NCBI GenBank assembly: GCA_964572845.1
Contig: CAZNFX010000006.1
Coordinates: 124,001 to 188,000, forward strand
From: Bin55 sp964572845
GTDB lineage: Bacteria > Pseudomonadota > Gammaproteobacteria > Pseudomonadales > Azotimanducaceae
Reading direction: 5' to 3'
DNA length: 64,000 nt
Each line of letters begins with the position of its first letter. Position 1 is the first letter of the stretch. The notes below the pieces were generated by a model. The model saw only the letters and a program-made list of their open reading frames with translations. It made no database searches and was not told the DNA's origin. Shown here one piece after another: positions 59,953-64,000 of this stretch. A program made the translations under genes and the position numbers.

Positions 59953-61890
59953 TCAAGTCGAAGAATTTGGACGAGCGCACCATTCATAGTCTTTTTCGTC
60001 GAAATCGCGGCACTGTTTCCAGAATTCGATCAATGTACCTGGCCAGCACTGGGTCACTCGTCCGTTGGAATTCTTGTACCAGCTATTTACCGATGAAGCA
60101 CCCCAGGCCATGTTCCGATTGTCGCGATCTATCTGTTTGTTGTAGTCGTCGTGGACGTCTTGCTTGCAGTCCATTGAAGCGTGACCAGTTTGCAGCAGGT
60201 GGCGTAAGCAACTCAATACATAGACCATCTCACACTCGGAGAAGAATATGATGCTGCCGTTGACCACAATGTTGGTGTTAGGCCCGTATAGCGCAAAAAG
60301 GTTGGGGTAGTTGGGAATTGTTATACCTCGGTAGGCCCGCGGGTCGTTCCCCCATCGCTCGCGCAGCTCTTCGCCATCGGCACCGTAGATTTGCATGGGA
60401 TAGAAGAAGCGGCTTGCCTGAAATCCCGTCCCGAAGACGATAACGTCGTAGTCGTTCTTCGTACCGTCAGAGAGGTCCAAACCCGTTGGGGTGATTCGTT
60501 CGATCTGAGAATCGAGCACCGACACTTTCTCGTTCTTCAGTGATCGATACCATTCGCCATCGTCGATCAGCATCCGCTTCGATGCGGGGGGATAGTTCGG
60601 CGTTAGCTTGGCGATCAAGTCGGGTCGGTCGGCAAGTTGGCTCTCGATTCCACGCGTGAGCACTTTGCGCAGGTTTTCGTTGGCTTCGCTGACTGTTGAC
60701 GTTCCTCCCTCCCAATCGGCATCGCACCTTGCCATCGACAACAACCCCTCGCCCGATGTCCAAAACATCGAGAATCTGAACCATGGGGCGTAGAACGGGA
60801 CACAATTCAAGAGCCAGTGCTTTTCTTTCGTTATGTACGCCTGGTAGAGAGGGTTAACGGCGACCCACGGAGGCGTTCTAAGATAGACATCGACCTCCTT
60901 GCTTTGACGCACAACATGGGGAGTGAACTGAAAGGCCGATGCCCCCGTTCCAACAATCGCCACTCGTTTACCTTCGAGATCTGCCGAGTGGTCCCACTCG
61001 GCAGAATGAAAGCTTTGACCAGTGAATTCTTTCCTTCCAGGTAGGTCGGGCAGTTTTGGTCGATTAAGCTGCCCCACTGCCACTATCACTGCATTTGCTT
61101 CCAGCTGCGAATTCCCCTTGGGTGTCCTGAGACACATCTGCCAGGTTGCCTTTTCGTTGCAGTAGCGCATGGAGACAACTTCGGACTCGAACCGGATGTT
61201 GGGTCGAATCTCGAATTGTTCGGCAACATCCTTGAAGTAGTTGAGTAGGACCTTCTGATCTGAGAAATGCTGTGGCCAGTCCTTGGGAGCAAACGAGTAG
61301 GAATACACATGATTCGGACTGTCGACTCGACAACCCGGGTATCGGTTTTCGTACCAAGTGCCACCAACGTCGGAATTTTTCTCTAACACAACATAGGGAA
61401 TTCCTGCTTTCTTGAGCCTAATTGCCGCAAGAATGCCAGACATGCCCGCACCAACAATCGCAACCCGGAAGCTCTCTCGCACTTTGTCAGGAATCGAATC
61501 AAACCCTTCGACACCATAGGTGTCCCTCCCGTCGATCGACAACTCAGCCAGAGCAAACTGCGTGTACTCGTGAGAGAGGTTTTCTCCGGTAATGAACTCG
61601 ATCATCTCGGAAATCTGCGAAGAATCTATGGATTGAGCGGCGAGTTCTCCATCTCGATACTTGCAGATAGTGTCGAACGCGACCTCTTGAATTTTCTGAC
61701 GGGCCTCGTCCGAAATGGACTGGTTCGGATTGCCCATGGGTACCACGTGAGGTCGAATGTCCCCACGTATGAGATCGAGGTCGCCGGTCATGTGGACGAG
61801 AGAACACATAAGTGCGGGGATATGGGCGTGATTCAAACACTCTCGGATTTCGGCGTTCGAAGCAACTAGAAGATCGTCACTTGGCTTCAT
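59953..61890 (-). CDS. FAD-dependent Baeyer-Villiger-type monooxygenase
   Basis: A 645-aa class B flavoprotein. FAD-binding Rossmann VAIVGAGMSGILAAIRL starts at about residue 142 and NADPH-binding VAIVGTGASAFQ at about 311. The type I Baeyer-Villiger fingerprint F-x-G-x-x-x-H-x-x-x-W-D is intact as FTGQSFHSAEWD. The N-terminal 140 residues before the FAD motif are an extension longer than in cyclohexanone monooxygenase-like enzymes. Likely converts ketones to esters/lactones with NADPH and oxygen; the substrate is unknown. Confidence 0.9.
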   Translation of the reverse strand: MKPSDDLLVASNAEIRECLNHAHIPALMCSLVHMTGDLDLIRGDIRPHVVPMGNPNQSISDEARQKIQEVAFDTICKYRDGELAAQSIDSSQISEMIEFITGENLSHEYTQFALAELSIDGRDTYGVEGFDSIPDKVRESFRVAIVGAGMSGILAAIRLKKAGIPYVVLEKNSDVGGTWYENRYPGCRVDSPNHVYSYSFAPKDWPQHFSDQKVLLNYFKDVAEQFEIRPNIRFESEVVSMRYCNEKATWQMCLRTPKGNSQLEANAVIVAVGQLNRPKLPDLPGRKEFTGQSFHSAEWDHSADLEGKRVAIVGTGASAFQFTPHVVRQSKEVDVYLRTPPWVAVNPLYQAYITKEKHWLLNCVPFYAPWFRFSMFWTSGEGLLSMARCDADWEGGTSTVSEANENLRKVLTRGIESQLADRPDLIAKLTPNYPPASKRMLIDDGEWYRSLKNEKVSVLDSQIERITPTGLDLSDGTKNDYDVIVFGTGFQASRFFYPMQIYGADGEELRERWGNDPRAYRGITIPNYPNLFALYGPNTNIVVNGSIIFFSECEMVYVLSCLRHLLQTGHASMDCKQDVHDDYNKQIDRDNRNMAWGASSVNSWYKNSNGRVTQCWPGTLIEFWKQCRDFDEKDYEWCARPNSST

Positions 61891-62173
61891 TCATGCCTCA
61901 GCTTGCAATTCCGTTGTCTCCAAAGCGCTGGCTTGAGCGATTGCTTCAGCCACACCGCGCTTCGCAATGCAATGTTACCCAAGGCTTTCCGCAGCTAGTC
62001 CTTGTCGATGGCGGCTTGCACGCATACCGGATAATCTAGCTATAATCGGATGCAAGGATTTGCAAGAACTATTGACGGCTCAAGTTCAAATTTGTAGCGC
62101 GCCCGTTGCGTCCACTCGATTGGACAACAGGCGTCGCTGACGACCCCTAATGCCTACCTAACAGGAGCCTTCG
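61891..62173. other. Intergenic region between divergent genes, 283 bp
   Basis: Contains the promoters for the monooxygenase (minus) and the RND adaptor (plus). No regulator gene, RNA or repeat is recognised in it. Confidence 0.35.
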
Positions 62174-63259
62174 TTGAACAAGACCAGAATCCTTACAGTC
62201 GCGATTGTGACTCTCGCAGTCGCAGGATGGCTGCTCACCGGGATACTTGCAGAACCTCCCTCGGACCCCTTGATCTCGCTCGCACAAGCCAAGGAGCTTC
62301 GCGACAATGCGCCAAGCGACGGTCGTTCGGTGCTGGTCCGCGCCAAGCGAAGCACCGCTAGCGAGCAGGACCAGACCATCGTGCTCCGGGGGCGGATCAT
62401 CGACCGAAATCAGGCGATCGTACCTGCACGTACGGGAGGTCAAATTGTGGCACGCCATGTAGAGATTGGCGACTGGGTTGAAGAAGGAGACATTCTGTGC
62501 GAAGTGGATCTGGCGGACCGACAGGCTCGGGTTGATGTGGCCAAGGACGCTCTTGATCTAGCGGACAAGGAATACGAGAGTTCTCGGACTCTGACGGAAC
62601 GGAACCTGTTGCAGGAATTGGATAGTGGACGCAAGAAGTTGATGCGAAGCACTTCAGCCCAGGAATTGCTGGCTGCTGAAATCGAATTGAACAACACTAA
62701 GGTTCGAGCTCCCATCGCCGGAGTCGTGGACGACGTGCACGTAAACGTTGGGGAGTACATTGATGTTGGGCTTCCCTGTGCAACGATCCTTGTATTGGAT
62801 CCGTTATATGCGCAAGGATTCGTATCGGAAGAACACATAGCGCAGCTCTCTCTCGACTCCGATGCAACGGTAACCTTGCCAGGCGGCGAATCACGTAGTG
62901 GTCAACTCACGTTTATAAGCAAGAGGGCGGACGAGCAATCCAAGACGTTTCGTGTCGAGGTTACCTTGGCGAACGACGATTACTCGATGAGTTCGGGCAT
63001 GAGCGCAACGATTGAATTAACAATTGCGACACGCAACGCTCACAAGGTTCCGACTTCGGCAATTGTTCTCGATTCGTCCGGGGCAATGGGGGTCAAGATC
63101 ATTGACGGTGATAGCAGAGTCGAATTCCAGGCGATAGAGATTGTTCGGGAAGATGCGGACGGAGTTTGGGTTTCCGGACTGCCGAACGTTGCGACGATAA
63201 TCACGGTGGGCCAGGGGCTTGTTGTTGAAGATGAACAAGTGTCTGTGGATTTTGAGTAG
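62174..63259 (+). CDS. RND efflux periplasmic adaptor (HlyD/MFP family)
   Basis: A 361-aa membrane-fusion protein. An N-terminal membrane anchor or signal (ILTVAIVTLAVAGWLLTGILA) precedes a lipoyl/barrel-sandwich domain (PARTGGQIVARHVEIGDWVEEGDILCEVDLADRQ), an alpha-hairpin (about residues 115-165) and the returning strand (VRAPIAGVVDDVHVNVGEYI). The C-terminal beta-barrel and membrane-proximal domain follow. It forms the adaptor for the RND pump encoded next. Start is TTG 62174 after an AGGAG at 62162-62166. Confidence 0.9.
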   Translation: MNKTRILTVAIVTLAVAGWLLTGILAEPPSDPLISLAQAKELRDNAPSDGRSVLVRAKRSTASEQDQTIVLRGRIIDRNQAIVPARTGGQIVARHVEIGDWVEEGDILCEVDLADRQARVDVAKDALDLADKEYESSRTLTERNLLQELDSGRKKLMRSTSAQELLAAEIELNNTKVRAPIAGVVDDVHVNVGEYIDVGLPCATILVLDPLYAQGFVSEEHIAQLSLDSDATVTLPGGESRSGQLTFISKRADEQSKTFRVEVTLANDDYSMSSGMSATIELTIATRNAHKVPTSAIVLDSSGAMGVKIIDGDSRVEFQAIEIVREDADGVWVSGLPNVATIITVGQGLVVEDEQVSVDFE

Positions 63260-63307
63260 CTTTTCTCCGCTGTCCGCTAATCAGCCGTAGGGACTGGATC
63301 AGCATCA

Positions 63308-64000
63308 ATGAGACGAATCGTAGACTTTGCGATTAGCCATACGCGCACGACTCTTCTCGTCATGTTGACGATCCTGGTGTTCGGAGTAGTAGCCAGGCTC
63401 ACAATACCGGTCGAGAACGAACCAAAGGTAGACATACCCACCTTTACCGTGACGGTGCCGCACGAAGGCATTTCTCCGGACGACGCTCTGCGCTTGCTAG
63501 TTGCTCCGTTGGAAGTGGAGCTCAAGGCTGTAGATGGCATTAAGGAAGTAAGCGGCACCGGAGCTGAGCACATGGCGGTGCTCGGGGTCGAGTTCAAGTC
63601 GCATGTTGACATCGACTCCGCCAAGGCAGACCTTCGTGAGGCTGTGAATCGCGCCCGCCAGAACTTCCCTGCTACGACCGACGAACCTATTATCACGGAG
63701 ACAGGCGGGCACAACAGCCGTGTACTGCAGGTGAATCTTGTCAGTAGGGGTGCACCAGAAGATCTCGTCTATCGCACTGCCATCGAGTGCAAGGATCGAA
63801 TCGAATCACTTGCAAGCGTCCAGCGAGTGAGCATGCAGGGAGCTCGAGAGGAGTTTCTTGAGATTGCCATCGACCCGATCAAGATGCATACCTATCAGCT
63901 GTCCGTCGAGCAATTGATCTCTTCGATAGACAGAAACAATCGTCTGATACCGGCCGGTTCGCTACTGTCGGGACGGGGAAGTCTATCAATCAACATTCCA
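63308..64000 (+). CDS. RND efflux transporter permease, 5' part (runs off window)
   Basis: ATG 63308 opens a frame that continues to the last base, 231 codons. It reads MRRIVDFAISHTRTTLLVML, a first transmembrane helix, then a periplasmic porter domain with IPVENEPKVDIPTFTV, VELKAVDGIKEVSGTG and the repeated AVNRARQNFPATTDEP segment typical of AcrB/MdtB-like pumps of the HAE family. It sits 48 bp after the adaptor gene, the usual operon. The remaining about 800 residues lie outside the window, so the substrate class is open. Confidence 0.9.
   Translation, partial: MRRIVDFAISHTRTTLLVMLTILVFGVVARLTIPVENEPKVDIPTFTVTVPHEGISPDDALRLLVAPLEVELKAVDGIKEVSGTGAEHMAVLGVEFKSHVDIDSAKADLREAVNRARQNFPATTDEPIITETGGHNSRVLQVNLVSRGAPEDLVYRTAIECKDRIESLASVQRVSMQGAREEFLEIAIDPIKMHTYQLSVEQLISSIDRNNRLIPAGSLLSGRGSLSINIP

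Overview
The window reads as a contiguous piece of a gammaproteobacterial chromosome. The gene order rnhB-dnaE-tilS, pyrG-kdsA-eno-ftsB-truD-pcm-nlpD, fdxA-mutS, recA-recX, alaS-lysC-csrA-tRNA(Arg)-tRNA(Ser) and yqiB-cpdA-parE-parC is the classical gammaproteobacterial arrangement. Base composition is roughly balanced by eye. Many core genes start with GTG or TTG (pyrG, eno, lysC, csrA, parE, parC). Secreted calcium-binding repeat proteins, a Baeyer-Villiger-type monooxygenase and amidohydrolase/acyl-CoA ligase genes suggest a free-living, possibly marine heterotroph. The genus cannot be named from the sequence alone.

Layout. 1-5.4 kb: replication and RNA-processing genes (rnhB, dnaE, tilS). 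5.6-7.5 kb: an exported S9 peptidase. 7.8-11.6 kb: two tandem paralogous membrane-anchored helical-repeat proteins of unknown function; the first is broken near its 3' end by a perfect 35-bp tandem duplication. 11.9-18.1 kb (minus): an overlapping operon for an ABC transporter (ATPase, permease), a double-PDZ lipoprotein and two secreted FG-GAP proteins. 18.7-26.2 kb: a tightly packed operon pyrG-kdsA-eno-ftsB-truD-pcm-DUF368-nlpD. 26.2-29.2 kb (minus): fdxA and mutS. 29.4-35.5 kb: recA behind an SOS box, recX, alaS, lysC, csrA and two tRNAs. rpoS, surE, ispD/ispF, cinA and accA, often found within these blocks in relatives, are missing from their usual slots.

35.9-54 kb is a more accessory stretch. 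It holds an SDR-DoxX fusion, an ECF sigma factor with a long C-terminal extension, a Gly-rich secreted protein, an amidohydrolase, two EF-hand proteins, glutathione-dependent formaldehyde dehydrogenase, a CBS protein, an acyl-CoA synthetase and S-adenosylhomocysteinase. It continues with a cytochrome c5-like lipoprotein, an LRAT-fold protein, a pseudouridine synthase, an M28 peptidase, a MATE exporter and katG. A relic IS200/IS605 (TnpB) right end lies just upstream of katG. 54.4-59.9 kb: yqiB, cpdA, parE, parC. 60-61.9 kb (minus): a Baeyer-Villiger-type monooxygenase. 62.2-64 kb: the start of an RND efflux system that runs off the window.

The best candidates for undescribed biology are the ABC/PDZ/FG-GAP operon, the paralogous DPxxAL-repeat pair with its slippage-type frameshift, the sigma factor with the fused C-terminal domain, and the TnpB/omega-RNA relic abutting katG.
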